From: Ulota crispa
Taxonomy: Eukaryota; Streptophyta; Bryopsida; Orthotrichales; Orthotrichaceae
Length of the DNA stretch: 64,000 nucleotides
Direction of reading: 5' to 3'
Assembly (NCBI GenBank): GCA_963920765.1
Contig: OY987245.1
Span: 17,872,727 to 17,936,726, forward strand
Part shown: positions 22,234 through 33,647 of the stretch, piece after piece
Layout: every line of letters begins with the position of its first letter
Numbering within the stretch: the stretch's first letter is position 1
Program-made: the position numbers and the translations under genes
Notes under the pieces: model-generated
What the model was told of the DNA's origin: nothing
Databases searched by the model: none
Seen by the model: only the letters and a program-made list of their open reading frames with translations

Positions 22234-23164
22234 ATAAGCTATTTGCCCAAGAACAAAAGTTGTTCTCCTATAAACTTTGAGCTATTTTTGTTCATTTTTT
22301 TGTTCAAAATCAAGATGGATCACCCTCTAAATGTGATTTCAAAATTAAGCCTTTATGCACTAAACTAGAAGTTATGTACTCTTTCTTTTTGGTATTATAC
22401 AATACCAAAAAGAAAAAGAATACATAAGTCCCTTTCATGGCATTCATAAAAGTCGGTATAACAAAGAATGTAATTGGCATTTTATCCTCAAATTTTTTGT
22501 ATGTGATCCTCGTGCAATCATGATCAAGCATACCAAGTTTCAGTTACTAACAACCAAACTCCTGTTTTTGGTAAATAGTTTGTGTCAAAATCATGATTTT
22601 CCAAGAAAGTAGATTAAAAACCATCAGTGATAAATTTTTGAGATTTAATTACATGGATATGTAGGAGACATCCATATGCACATCTTTGTTTTGAACAAAC
22701 ATTTCCAAAAAGTTTTGAAATTCCTTCTATAGAGATTTTAATGTTAGGGTGATCATGACCAAATTTAGTGAAATAAATATTTCTTTATGAAAATTATTTT
22801 TATTATTTGACTCATACATTGTGACTAAGTTTATACCTTTAAACATGATGATATGTTTATTTTGCCAAAAACTAATTTATTTATATTACAAACTTCTTTG
22901 AATTCCATAAGAGGGACTTATGTACTCTTTCTTTAGGGTAATGTACAGTACATGAAATACGCACCTCTAAGCGGAACTTCTTGTTTTTCTAGCCCAAGGT
23001 CTGGGAAGAACCAACCGCTAGTTCAATGCTAGCCAATTGAAACAAGAAAAAACCATTTGCAATTTACAAACTTTGGCTAAAAATGGGTCAAAAATCTTTA
23101 AATTTTTTTATTTACTTATAATATGAAATAGAGAAATTAAACAAAAAGCTCCTTGGTAAACTAA
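22234..23164. repeat. Repeat tract, inverted relative of 33,770-34,310, with a short hairpin
   Basis: 22,690-22,760 matches 33,960-34,030 in reverse orientation (around TCTATAGAGATTTTAAT). A hairpin at 22373-22430 pairs ATGTACTCTTTCTTTTTGGT with its inverted copy. At 22,920-22,950 the sequence TTTCTTTAGGGTAATG is a likely empty site for the foldback found filled at 34317-34734. No gene seen. Confidence 0.5.
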
Positions 23165-23418
23165 ACGCGCTATTTGTTAAATTGGGAAAAACAAAGGTCC
23201 CATATTGTACCCACCTTAAACCCAAAAAGTTACTTTACACCAAATTCGAAGGTATCAAATTCCAACTGAGCCACTAAAATGTTTTCCCTTGCAAATTTCT
23301 CCTCTCAGGTGAGGAAACGTGGACCAAAAAAAATGATGTGAGCTCGGTTTTAGGAGTACTCCTAAAACTTTCAGAGTCCCACTTTGTAAGCATATTCCCA
23401 AATTAACTAATAACGCGT
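23165..23418. mobile_element. AACACC-type MITE, 254 bp
   Basis: It begins ACGCGCTATTTGTTAAATTG after TAA and ends AATTAACTAATAACGCGT before TAG. The inner blocks match the 15772 copy in reverse orientation. Confidence 0.7.
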
Positions 23419-24106
23419 TAGTGGTTCAATACAAGAATTCAAGGAAATCTACCGAAAAATCTCAAATATTTCCCGGACCCTGCTCCAGCCTTTCTGGCGT
23501 TGCACAAGCTCAGGAACTGGGCAAGAACATGCACTCCTCCCTCCCTTGGATTCCTCATCCACGGTACGAATTCAATGAACCAGGGTTGGGGGAGATTTTT
23601 GAGCTTCACCGTCTCAAATCCAACCTTTTCAACTGATACTTCACGGGCATGCACCAGATAGATATCTCCTGTAATTGTAGCGAGCTAAGGTTAATCGATT
23701 TTGGGAGGTTTTTATCCGGTAGTTTTAAATTTCAACCGGGTCTTCTTTCCAGTTCTCCCCGAACATTGCAGTGAAGCACCAATATGAGAGTGAAAGTGTG
23801 ACATGCATGGCTTTGGATCACAATATCACTACAGCCAGCTTGTCCAGACATCCCAAGTCCTAACTGTAACTGCTACGTACATGCATTGGAGTCAGTGGCT
23901 GAAAGGGTAGAAGGAATTTTCTGTGTCGGGGGGCCGCATGGGCGTCTGGCCTGACTTTCCAACGCAGCCAAGCTTTGTTGTGTAGAACTACAAGTAGACT
24001 CTAGAACCCCCGTGCTCTCCCTACTGAGCTGTTAGAAGTCAACGCCGTGCATTCGTGCAAACTAAGTGGGCATGCACTCTGGTTAGAGCATCAGATGCTA
24101 TATTCA
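23419..24106. other. Higher-GC island, no gene assigned
   Basis: The balanced composition stands out from the flanks. Overlapping 71-codon frames occur on both strands (23421-23636 plus, 23439-23654 minus), but neither has a recognisable motif or convincing splice context. It could be a decayed exon or old single-copy sequence. Confidence 0.35.
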
Positions 24107-24760
24107 TTAACCCCTCACCGCTCAAAGGGCCCAAATCGGGCCCCTCCAAATTTTATTTCAAGATGCACAACCTTTCTAGAAGATTTTTTTAGTGATTATT
24201 ATTAATTTTAAACTCTTATTAAAGTATAATTTCAACATTAGGAGTCTGATTTTGAAAATGAAATAAAGTGATTTGTCTATTCAAGATTTTTTGCAAGGGG
24301 TGTCCATTGCAAATCTTCACTTTCTAGTTTTGAAGGCTCTTGAAATTGAGCCTCAAGTACACTAGAATTTGGAGAAAAAATCACATTAAAAATTTAATTT
24401 AAAAAATTGTAGAATAGATTTTGAGAAGCCGTAAATTGATTGGGGTTATGCATGTTATACTTTACATACTCATATTTTTTTGGTACCCTCAGTTTTAGGT
24501 TTGAGATGCAAAAAGAGGATTGAAAGGCTTCAAATCACTTTTGCAATTTGAACACCCTCATGATCAAACATTATAATCTTTCAATCCTTAAATGATATTG
24601 TTGTGATTTCTTTTCCTATGTGATCTATAAAATGTCTACTTTGAACTTGTACGGTTGTGCTTCAGAGAAATTTGATAAGATTGATCAAAATGCCGACAAT
24701 TTGTTCACTTTCAAGCAAATTCTAAGATACTCCAAACTACCATGGGTGGTGAGGGGTTAA
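24107..24760. mobile_element. TTAA-family element (subfamily 2), 654 bp
   Basis: TTAA-CCCCTCACCGCTC at the left and GGGTGGTGAGGGG-TTAA at the right. The outer bases CCCCTCACC pair with GGTGAGGGG. It aligns with 37548-38193 and with the split element 17206-20671. The site equivalent to the CACTA insertion (about 24,626) is empty. Confidence 0.85.
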
Positions 24761-25364
24761 TTTAGGAATTCTAGCACATTTTGGGACTTCTAGCCACATT
24801 TTCATTTCATGCCACACTCATTTTATTTCCACTTCTTTGTGACTAATTTGGATCTAGACATCTGTCATTTGTAAAGTATCAATTGTTTTCACACAGGTGT
24901 GCCAAACAAGATTAAGATGAGATTTTCATATTAAGGAGACATATAAATTGGGAATTGCCATTTCCCAAATCAATGAATATTGTGTTATCTCCATTGGTCG
25001 AGACTCGCTCAAAGTTTTCCATCTAGTATGGCTAAGCCTAAAGGCTCTCAATCTCCACCCATGCTCTTTGAAAAGGTGGCCTTACACTCCAACACACCCC
25101 ATAAATAAGCAGTTGACTACTTATCTAAGGAAGTAGAGAATAAACCTCACTAAACTTAGGGTGAATAGTGCATGAATAATGGCTTGGAGAGTGTCTTACT
25201 AGACTCGCCAAATAAGAGAGTTTGAGAGGGGCATGAGCAGGGCCTGGCTACTTTTCATCCACTTTGAGAGCCATCAGTAGAGATGCTCTAAGTAGTCAGG
25301 TGTAGTAATGAACAACTAAGATGCTAGCTAGAATCTTTTGTATTTTTTCAAAGGTCGCTGGACA
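24761..25364. other. Spacer, one possible MITE right end
   Basis: CCCAAATCAATGAATATTGTG at about 24,964-24,984 resembles the right terminus of the AACACC MITE family. No other feature is supported. Confidence 0.35.
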
Positions 25365-25373
25365 TGCACACTG

Positions 25374-25549
25374 ATGCCGCACAAATGTATCCACGGCTTT
25401 CATTTCAATCCTTAAATCTAGGCGCTCCATAGATACCTTATCTTCTGTGACATAGAAGATAAGGTATCTATGGATTACCTAGATTTTAGGATTAAAATGA
25501 CCACCATGTCAGCATGGGTACATTTGTGCTGCATTAGTTGCATAGTCAG
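25374..25549. mobile_element. Hairpin MITE with a 20-bp perfect inner stem
   Basis: The inner arms are CCATAGATACCTTATCTTCT and its exact inverted copy, separated by about 7 nt. The middle arms (AATCCTTAAATCTAGG against CCTAGATTTTAGGATT) and outer arms (GCACAAATGTATCC against GGGTACATTTGTGC) also pair, so the 176-bp unit forms one long stem with small bulges. The geometry resembles an miRNA-like or hpRNA precursor, but transcription is unknown. Confidence 0.7.
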
Positions 25550-25863
25550 AATTGGATATGTCTTATTTGTCTACCTTAGAGCAATACGCAATGACGCATC
25601 CTAGCATGCGAGCATGTCAAAAAAATTGGATAGAATTGGATAGAATCAACAATGTTTGCACGTTCATCCATAAAATCTACTAATAATTAGTACCTTTCAT
25701 CCAAAATTTGGCAAATCCGGTGCAAACTTGGGGAGGGATTTGGCAAATTCATCCATTTTTTCAATAATTTTTTCTAGTGTTGTTGTTGCCATGCTGATTT
25801 TGAGGTAAGATTTAGGCAAATTTTCACCAAGAAAATTTTCAGTAGCCAAGCCACACCAAACTA

Positions 25864-26421
25864 AGGGCTGGTTTACACTAGAACTTAAGGCCACAAAAAT
25901 GTGGGACCATTCTAGCCAAAAATTTAGCCCAAATGGCCTCAAGAATGGCTCCAAGAGCCCATTAGAATATGAGTATAGTGGGGCTAACTCTCTTGTGTGT
26001 AAAAGCTTTGAGGCCAAAAAGTTGAGCACACTAGAGCAAATTCTGAAAATTTCAAGAGAAAGGGGATTAAAAAAAAGATTTGGGAGAGCTGTTGATGTTT
26101 TTACTCCATCCTACAATGTTGAGTATCTCAAAAGAATGTTTTTAATTGAAAAAATCATATTCAAATGAAATTTGAATACAACCTTGGGGCAAGAATTGGC
26201 TTCACATTTTTAGGAGATCCAATTTTTGGAGTAGAGGCCAATGGGCCATGTCAAATCTTGTCTTTTAAAATTAGAACATGTTTTGAAAAATTAGCTCTCA
26301 ATTGACTCCTAGTGTAAACTAAGGCCTTGAGGTTGTTTTTAGAATATGAACCAAATAGATTCCGGTATTGTGTGTGTTAGAGGATGGGAAATAACCTTCA
26401 CTCATAGTGTAAAGCGGCCCT
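25864..26421. mobile_element. hAT-like MITE with TTTACACTA ends, 558 bp
   Basis: The left end AGGGCTGGTTTACACTA pairs with the right end TAGTGTAAAGCGGCCCT. An inner CTAGTGTAAACTAAGGCC at about 26,305 suggests a second, partial terminus. The short outer inverted repeat with CNGGGC-like start recalls hAT elements; the 8-bp duplication is not clear. The frames inside (25697-26029 minus, 25899-26168 plus) are not genes. Confidence 0.6.
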
Positions 26422-26444
26422 AACTTTGGAGTTTCTCAACAATA

Positions 26445-26950
26445 TTTTGTAAAAACAAATGACTATATCTATTGCTTAGTGTAAAAGTAGGTTTTTTGAT
26501 TTTATACGCCCCCTTTTCTTATTTGTTTAGAAATTAGAACTAATATTTTTGAGAGTTCAACAAACTGGCATCTCAAACCTCCTGCCCTAGAATGGTGGAG
26601 AGTAGAATAGTAGATTAAACCTTGGAAAAGTGATTGTCTCCTAGTTTTCCAAAAATATAACTTACTTCTTCATTTGTTTTGAAAATACAAATGGCGACAT
26701 TTACTTCTCTGTGTAAAAGTTGTTTTTTTGATTTCTTACATCCACTTGTCTAGTATGTTCTATCTTAACAATTTTGAATGTTCACAAACTAGCATTTCCA
26801 ACCTTCTACCCTTGAAGGCTTGAATGCTAAAGAGGTTCTTTTTAGTAAAACAATGGATGAAGCCTTGAGAAAGTGATAATCCCCCAATTTTTCAAAAATA
26901 CAATTTAACATCCATTACAAACAATTTGTTTTGGCTTGTGTGACTCCACA
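26445..26950. repeat. Tandem dimer of a roughly 300-bp dispersed repeat
   Basis: Two successive partial copies of a unit also found as a dimer at 51360-51990 and singly near 59,620-59,950. Shared blocks include CTTGGAAAAGTGATTGTC-like and TTCATTTGTTTTGAAAATAC-like stretches. Superfamily unknown. Confidence 0.55.
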
Positions 26951-27038
26951 TTGAGAATGCATGCAAGTCAAGTAGAAATAGATAGAAACATCCATGCAAG
27001 CACATTCATTGACGTAATCATTCTACTCATATTAATTA

Positions 27039-27443
27039 GGGAATGACTAGGGAGACACCTCCCAATTGTTACGAGGACACCCCCTATAGTCCAACTTATT
27101 AAATTTGAGATTATTATTACATTGAAATATGAAATAAAACCAAAATAATATCTTAGCACACAATTGTGTCTAAAAATGTTGCAAACATACAACAAATATG
27201 TCTCATTTGTGACATGGTCAAGAGTTAAACTTATAAATGAAGTGAATACTAGTTTAACTCTTGACTATCTCACAAATGAGACATATTTGTTATGTGTTTG
27301 CAATGCTTACAGATGCAGATGTGCGCTAAGGTATTGTTTTAATTTTATTTCAAATTTCAAAATAATAATGATCTCAAATTTAATAGGTTGGGTTAAAGGG
27401 GTGTCTTTGTAGCAACTAGGGGGGTGTCTCCCTAGTCATTCCC
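27039..27443. mobile_element. Foldback transposon with 7-8 bp target duplication (hAT-like), 405 bp
   Basis: The left end GGGAATGACTAGGGAGACAC and right end GTGTCTCCCTAGTCATTCCC are perfect inverted copies over 20 bp, with further pairing inward. The flanks are ATTAATTA (27031-27038) and ATTAATTC (27444-27451). A second copy is at 32361-32769. The 8-bp flank supports hAT. No transposase. Confidence 0.8.
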
Positions 27444-27451
27444 ATTAATTC

Positions 27452-28087
27452 ACATCTTTCAAAACTCCTAGAGTTTGTTTGAGAAATTTTTGGCAATTTC
27501 ATCCATTTAGTTGCCCACTTCATTAGAGAATATTTGAGCCCTCTACAAGGTCCCTAAGAACCCCTTTCAAGGGATCTCCTTAATTGTTTTAATTTGTACT
27601 TTGGGACAAAATAAATTCCTTACACCCTACTATGCCTTTGAGTACAATCATGGCTCACTTTAGCATGTCCAATTTTCATTGAGCATCACAATTACATGTA
27701 CATATTACCATGGTCCTTTTTCTCTATATTAAAACCTTTAACCTAGTACTTGTGAGGGTAACATTAGTTATGATTGTGTACAATAGTAGGAGAATAATTA
27801 AGAAATTGTGACATGGTACTAGATAGCCATTTTCTATTCATAGTTTTAGTGATGTACGTCATACGAGGTAGAGACACTTCACACACGCTTTTAATGTACC
27901 CACTCTAGGCCCAATAAATGTTAGAGAGACCATTCTTGAGGGCCTTGTGGAGGGTTCATACTTTTTCTAATGTGTTTTTGCATTCATGTAGCCAGTGTCA
28001 ACTGAGGTAAGATTTTGGACAAAATTTGTTATTAACAAATCAATGGATGTTGTAAGCTTTACAAAACCTCAAAACCTCACTAAGCTT
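27452..28087. other. Spacer, nothing recognised
   Basis: No gene, array or terminus seen. Confidence 0.5.
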
Positions 28088-28513
28088 AAGGTAGGAGCAT
28101 CCAATTGCAACACCAGCCGTTTTCAGACATCTAAAATTAAACCTAAAGTAGACAAATTTGCACCCAAACAAGACACAAATGCACCCAAATAAGGCATAAA
28201 TGCACCCAAATCAGATACGCAAGTTGACATAAAGGAACAAAAATTGTGTAGGTGGCAGTTTTTGATTGGGTGCGACATGCGCATGACATGGTCTTGTTGT
28301 TCACTTTTTCAGGGGTCTAGTGTCTACAATAGGTAAGTCTAGGGAGTTGTCTTCAACAATTCATAATTTATTCATAGGGTCTCAAAAAATTCCAAAAACA
28401 ATTTTCCTTACATCTGTATCCATTTCCTAACAAGCCCATGCCACTAGATTCTCAAAAGACCCTCCCAATTACCACATTTTAGGTAAGTGTTGCATTTGGG
28501 TGCTTCTACTTTA
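28088..28513. mobile_element. Element with AAGGTAGGAGCACC-type ends, left member of an inverted pair
   Basis: It begins AAGGTAGGAGCATCC and ends GGGTGCTTCTAC. 30154-30574 is a reverse-orientation copy, recognisable by TTGTGTAGGTGGCA against TGCCACCTACACAA and by the block around CCTAGACTCACCTATTGT. Together they enclose 1.6 kb. Confidence 0.65.
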
Positions 28514-28666
28514 GCTTTTGCTTTGAGGTTTTGCCAAAGCTTCACGTAGTGCATGGCTTGTTGCCCACAAATATTTGCCTGGCTTCCTCATGCCAGGATA
28601 CCCTGGGAGGATTCATGGTTTTTGAGGGAGTACCTACAGGGGTTAATTACAATTCATAACATTCAT

Positions 28667-29425
28667 TACACTATTTATGGTATTTAGTGTTATGTTATCA
28701 ATAGTGTTACTTGCATTTTTACTTCACTTACTCTAAATCTCAACTAGTTTGCATTTAGAATTGCCTTCTTTTTGTGCACACTTGAGTGCACACCACTCTT
28801 TATTGCCTCCTCTCCTTATCCTAAACCTCTTGTAGGGGCAAAGACTACAAGTTCCAAAACTTTGGGAACTTTGGGAATGTCATGTGGGAACTTTGAGAAG
28901 TCACGCAAAAACTTTGGGAACATCATGTTGGAACTTTGGGAACTTCATTAGGAACTTTGAGAACGTCAAATTATAACATTAAAGAAAAAATTTAACTTTT
29001 TTTTTGAGAAAAAAAGTTATGACCTTTAAGAAATAATGACTTTATCTTTATTTTAATGTCTTTGTTTTCAGATTTTGGATTTTTGGATTTTTTTTGGATT
29101 TTTTTAATCATTTTTCATTAATGAATAGTGACAATGATTTTAATCTAATGGACAAACTCAATCCGGCCCAAGTTTGTAGTTTGCACCAAATAGTTGTCTA
29201 GATATTAACTCATAAATTCAATTTATACTTTTTTGTTGTAATAAAAATGAAACAATTTCTAACACTAAATGTAAACTTGTAAAAAAATTACTCTTAAAAA
29301 TTTCAACAATTGACACATAGTGTTAGGTTGACATTCAATGTCGGTAACAATAAGGGGGTTATTGACATTTAGTGTTGGGGTTTGTAATTAGTGTTGCCAA
29401 CACTAAATACCATAAATAGTGTAGC
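28667..29425. mobile_element. Element with TACACTATTTATGG ends, 759 bp, containing a minisatellite
   Basis: A 25-bp terminal inverted repeat: TACACTATTTATGGTATTTA at the left and TAAATACCATAAATAGTGTA at the right. The outer TA could be a 2-bp duplication, or the CACTA/TAGTG ends could make it a CACTA relative. Inside, 28850-28975 carries direct repeats of GGAACTTTGGGAACGTCATG-like units. An orphan AGGGGTTAA end lies just before it at about 28,638-28,646. Confidence 0.6.
28850..28975. repeat. Minisatellite of GGAACTTTGGGAA units
   Basis: About five imperfect copies of 20-26 bp, each with GGAACTTTGGGAAC followed by a TCATG-like spacer. Confidence 0.75.
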
Positions 29426-30153
29426 CTGTAGAGAGGTTGCCTTTTCCTCTCTTTAGGTATCATCTATGAACTTCATCTTAACAAAATAAATAAAATAAAT
29501 AAATAATAATAATTATTATTATTCTTTTCTTTTCTGACATGTTTGGCCCTTTACATTGACATATGTGCATTGAACTGAGCCTCCCTTTCATAAACTTTGA
29601 CAAATTCAGCCAAGTGTCCCCATAGCTAAAGAATGGTACGGAATATTCCACACCATTTTGTTGCAGGGAGGGCAGCCTTTGGAAGTGCTATTTAATGTTA
29701 TGTTGGCTACAAGAATTGCCTAATATACGGCTGTCAAGTTGTGTGCAAGAAATGCCAATGTTCCTCACTTGCACTAAATGTTGCATTTAGATTGCCTTAA
29801 TAGTTAGGTTGCTTTTAGCTTGGAGAGTTACTTCAAAACTTATTGTTTGACCACTTGATGGTACATGTAATTATTTAAATTCTAGGATTTCACATGATTT
29901 ACAATTTAGATGTTGCTATTTTATTTTATTTTTTTCTGTAGCATCATTGTTGTTGCCAAGACCTTTGAAAATGGCTTATTGCTATAGTTTCTAATGATTA
30001 TTTTTGTAGCAGCAATAAATTGCAAAATACCAAGAAATGTGGAGCAACCTAAATGCAATATTTAGTGTAGCCAAAGTTGTAGTTGTAGTATGGTACAGAG
30101 ACATTGACTTGTACATGAATCTATTGCATCTTGCAATGAAAACACCCCATGTT

Positions 30154-30574
30154 AAGGTAGAAGCACCTAAATATGACACTTTTGTTAAATCAATTCACTA
30201 GGAGTGTGCATCAAGATTCTAAAATTGTAGAAGGTTTAGGAAATCAGCAAAGAGTGCTAAAAAGTTGTTTTTGGAATTTTCTGAGATTGTATGAATAAAC
30301 TACAAATTGTTGAAGGTAACTCCCTAGACTCACCTATTGTGAACAATAGACCTTCATTGAAATGGTCGTATTGAAATGAAAAAATGACCACATAAAGACC
30401 ATGTAACATGCAATCCTAAATTGCCACCTACACAATTTGTGTTCCTATGCTCAATTATGGTAACAGCTTAAGCTAATTTGCTTGTCTGATTTGGGTGTCT
30501 CTGTTGCATCACATAATGGTTCATTTCTAGGTGTTTGTAAACAAATGATGTCAGATATAGGTGCTTCTACCTTA
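30154..30574. mobile_element. Element with AAGGTAGAAGCACC ends, right member of the inverted pair
   Basis: The ends AAGGTAGAAGCACC and GGTGCTTCTACCTT are perfect inverted copies over 14 bp. The interior is the inverted counterpart of 28088-28513. 29,426-30,153 contains a GAGCAACCTAAATGCAATAT terminus (about 30,042) of the TACACTAAATATT family and otherwise nothing recognised. Confidence 0.7.
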
Positions 30575-31370
30575 CATAGAGTTTAGAACAAAAAATTCTA
30601 GTTCTCACTCAAACCCCTCCCAAGTAGTCGACTCTCTACCAAATCCAAAACTAATTATATTATTGAAAATTCAAAAAAGACCAAATGCCTTAAAAATTTG
30701 AATGATATATGATGTCTAATCAATCCTTTAAACCGTGGCAAGATCAATTTTGCACAGATGCGTATGCCATACTCATTGACTTCCATCAGCACCTTTGTGA
30801 TCCTTAATTGCCTTTTAGAGTATGATTTTGCTTCATCTTAAACAGATTGAGAATAGATTGAGAACATACCGATCATAAGTTGGTGGTGAACTTGTAGTGA
30901 TTTCAAGAATATTTAAACCATAATTTGATGTTGCACGCTATACATTCATTGTTTTATTAATTTTTGACAAATTGCCTTGTAGAAAATATACAGATTATCA
31001 TAACTTAATTTTGTTTTAAATTAGTGTAATAAAGTAAGTCAATCTGTCATGCAGTGTAAAAGGAAGCAATTAGATAATTATATTGATTAATATGGTTTGG
31101 AGTAGGAAAAATCAAGAAAGGAATGGAACCACCTAATAGCAGCCGTAACATAGAGGAGCAACATGGCTTGTATAGTTGATTTTAGTTTCATTATCTTTTG
31201 AGCTTATGTTGATTACTTATCTCCTTATCAATTTGATTTGATTTTTTAAAATAATATGTCAACTCACAACTTATCTTTTGTTTCTGTGTAATTCCAATGA
31301 TTGGCATTGTTATTTTTTCTCTTGTTTGAGACAAAATGCCAATGATTGGAAGAGTGTGTGTGCTTGCAAG
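30575..31370. other. Spacer, nothing recognised
   Basis: AT-rich and without a supportable gene or terminus. Confidence 0.5.
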
Positions 31371-31654
31371 CACAAGGAAAAGGGCCATTTTTGATTAAGG
31401 ATTTTGACTATCAAAACACTAAGACAACTACACTTTGTGACTAGTATTTATGACCACATGTAGTCATAAATAATTTAATTTATGACTATGTGTAGTCATA
31501 AATTAAATTATTTATGACAAAATGAAATTATTAAATCATAAATTGATTATTTATGACTACTTGCGGCCATAAATACTAATCACAAAAGTGTAGTTGTCTT
31601 AGTCTTTTTTGTAATCAAAATCCTTAATAAAAAATGACCCTTTTTCTTGTAGTG
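31371..31654. mobile_element. Hairpin element with a CACTA-like right end, 284 bp
   Basis: The right end CCCTTTTTCTTGTAGTG and left end CACAAGGAAAAGGG are inverted copies, the left having lost the CTA of CACTA. Arms continue inward (GACAACTACACTTTGTGA against TCACAAAAGTGTAGTTGTC), with a central palindrome of ATTTATGACTA steps. Probably a CACTA-derived MITE related in its ends to 2489-2618. Confidence 0.65.
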
Positions 31655-31844
31655 TTGTATGTAAAACTTGAGATTGGAGAGTTGACTTGTATGTGAGTGA
31701 GTAATGCCAATGATTGGTAGTGATGAAGAAAATTACACTTGGTGAACAACCTATCGTATAGATTAATGGACGATGAGAGTGATTTTGTTGAATTAGAGAT
31801 TGGCAAAGGCAAGTGGTTACAACTATAAGCCAACACTAAACGCG

Positions 31845-33213
31845 TTGAACCCTGAAAGGACCAATTGTCCCCTTGAGAGAGTCCGGGGACAAGCAATACT
31901 TTCACACTTTGGGCATATATTTTGGATATGCTATTTTTGTAATTTTTTGAAACTTATATTGAAGCTGGGGAATTCAAAGACCAACAAGGCATTTGATTTT
32001 TTTTGTCATTCCAACATTTGACAAAGAAGTGAAAAATGAAATTATGAAAATTTGGGGACAATTGCCCATTTGGGCAACCTAAAAAACTTCTTAAAAATTC
32101 AAGTTTTTTAAAAACAAAAACTCAAAATTGATTCTTTAAATATTTTTATACATGGAGAGCTTTGAATCATTCAATTTTGATAGATGAGATGAAAGTTATG
32201 AGGAGTTTTTGTTTGCAAGCAATTATGGATTCTCTACTCTAAAATAAACTTTGAAGTCCTTTATTTTACTCAATTTTTAATATTTTGGAAAAAAAATTAA
32301 AAGGAAGGAAGTAGATTGTTTATCACAACATTATTACTGTTGAGATTTGCATTTTTTATTGAGAGCAACTAGGTGGATACCTCCCAATTGCTACGCAAAC
32401 ACCCCCTACAGCCAAATCTATTAAATTTGAGAGTATCATTATGTTGAAATATGAAATAAAATCAAAGCAATACTTTAGCATACATCCGCGTCTACAAGGG
32501 TTGCAAACAAACAACAAATTTGTCTCTTTTGTGACATGGTTAGGAGTTAAACAAGTTGTTCCCTTCATTTATTGGTTTAACTCTTGACCTTGTCACAAAT
32601 AAGGCAAATTTGTTGTAGGTATGTTTGCAGCGCTTGTAAATGCAAATGTATGCTACAGTATTGCTTTGATTTTATTTCACATTTCAACATAATAATAATC
32701 TCGATTTTAGTAGGTATATCTGTGGGGGTGTCCGCATAGCAACTAGGGGGTGTCCGCCTAGTCACTCCCTTTTCATTTCAACAATTAAATTCTTAACAAT
32801 TTTATGTTTTGACTTATTCTCTACTTTTTTTTTACTTACTATTTTTTTCCCATGTGTTGTATAGTTCTAAACTTCTAATTGATTTGAAAATTCTCCCACA
32901 TATACCTAACTTGATCTCCTACATGGAAAAATAAAAGCTTAACTTTGGGTAAAGCAATTTTTTTCATGTAAAGGTGGTTAAAGGCTTCTAAAGTTTACTA
33001 ATAGCAAGGAAAAAAACCTTTTTTCCTTCATTTTAGATATAAACATCTCCCTTCTCTCCATCTAATGACCTGATTTTTTCCCACAAGTACCTCTTCTAGC
33101 ATAAGCCAAGATCCTACAATTAGATTTCCAAAAAATAAAACCCACCTTCTTACTCATCCTCTAAAAGTGCAATAATTTTGGCACAAAAAAGGGCTTGGTC
33201 CTTTAGGGGTTAA
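31845..33213. mobile_element. TTAA-family subfamily-1 element carrying a nested foldback
   Basis: The left end is degenerate (TTGA-ACCCTGAAAGGACCA) with TGTCCCCTTGAG after it. The right end is GGTCCTTTAGGGG-TTAA (33210-33213). Removing the nested 409-bp element and one 8-bp flank leaves about 952 bp, close to 930 and 945 bp for other copies. Confidence 0.75.
32361..32769. mobile_element. Second copy of the hAT-like foldback, 409 bp
   Basis: Ends GAGAGCAACTAGGTGGATAC and GTCCGCCTAGTCACTCCC. The flanks TTTTTATT and TTTTCATT are an 8-bp duplication with one mismatch. It matches 27039-27443 in its outer parts and in ATGTTGAAATATGAAATAAA. Confidence 0.75.
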
Positions 33214-33393
33214 AGAATTGTGATTAGTTTAATAAAAGAAACTACGCTTAAGTCCATTAGCTAGGGACTGACAATATGTGTGTGAAGACAAACAGACATG
33301 AGGAAGTTTACAAATTCGTGCTTATTAAGTTATGAGAATTGAAGTGTAAACATAAGGGTTTTAATAGTTTAAAATTGATAAATGGACTAGGAC

Positions 33394-33647
33394 CTAGTCA
33401 TTCGTTAATTTGGGAAAAACGGAGGTACTATTTTGTACTCCACTCAAACCCAAAAAGTTACTTTAAACTTGATTCAAAGGTATCAAATTTAGTTTGAACC
33501 ATTAAGATTTTTTCCCTTGCAAATTCTTCCTCTCAAGCCAGAGCACATGTACAAAAAAAAACACAAAGCTTGGTTTTAGGTGATCACCTCAAACTTATGA
33601 AAGTCCCAAAATTTATCATTTTCTCCAAATCAATGAATATTGTGTTA
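33394..33647. mobile_element. AACACC-type MITE, diverged copy
   Basis: It retains TTCGTTAATTTGGGAAAAAC at the left, the AAGTTACTTTAAAC and CTTGCAAATTCTTCCTCTCA blocks in the middle, and CCAAATCAATGAATATTGTG at the right. The outermost bases are degraded. Confidence 0.6.

Noticed and set aside
23421..23654. Paired 71-codon frames as exon of an unknown gene
   Set aside because: Both strands are open over the same stretch, and neither gives a recognisable domain.
25697..26029. 110-codon minus-strand frame
   Set aside because: It crosses the left end of a terminal-inverted-repeat element, so it is not a conserved unit.
28638..28646. Orphan AGGGGTTAA as a further TTAA element
   Set aside because: No matching left end was found nearby; similar orphans at 33,749 and 57,136 were also left out.
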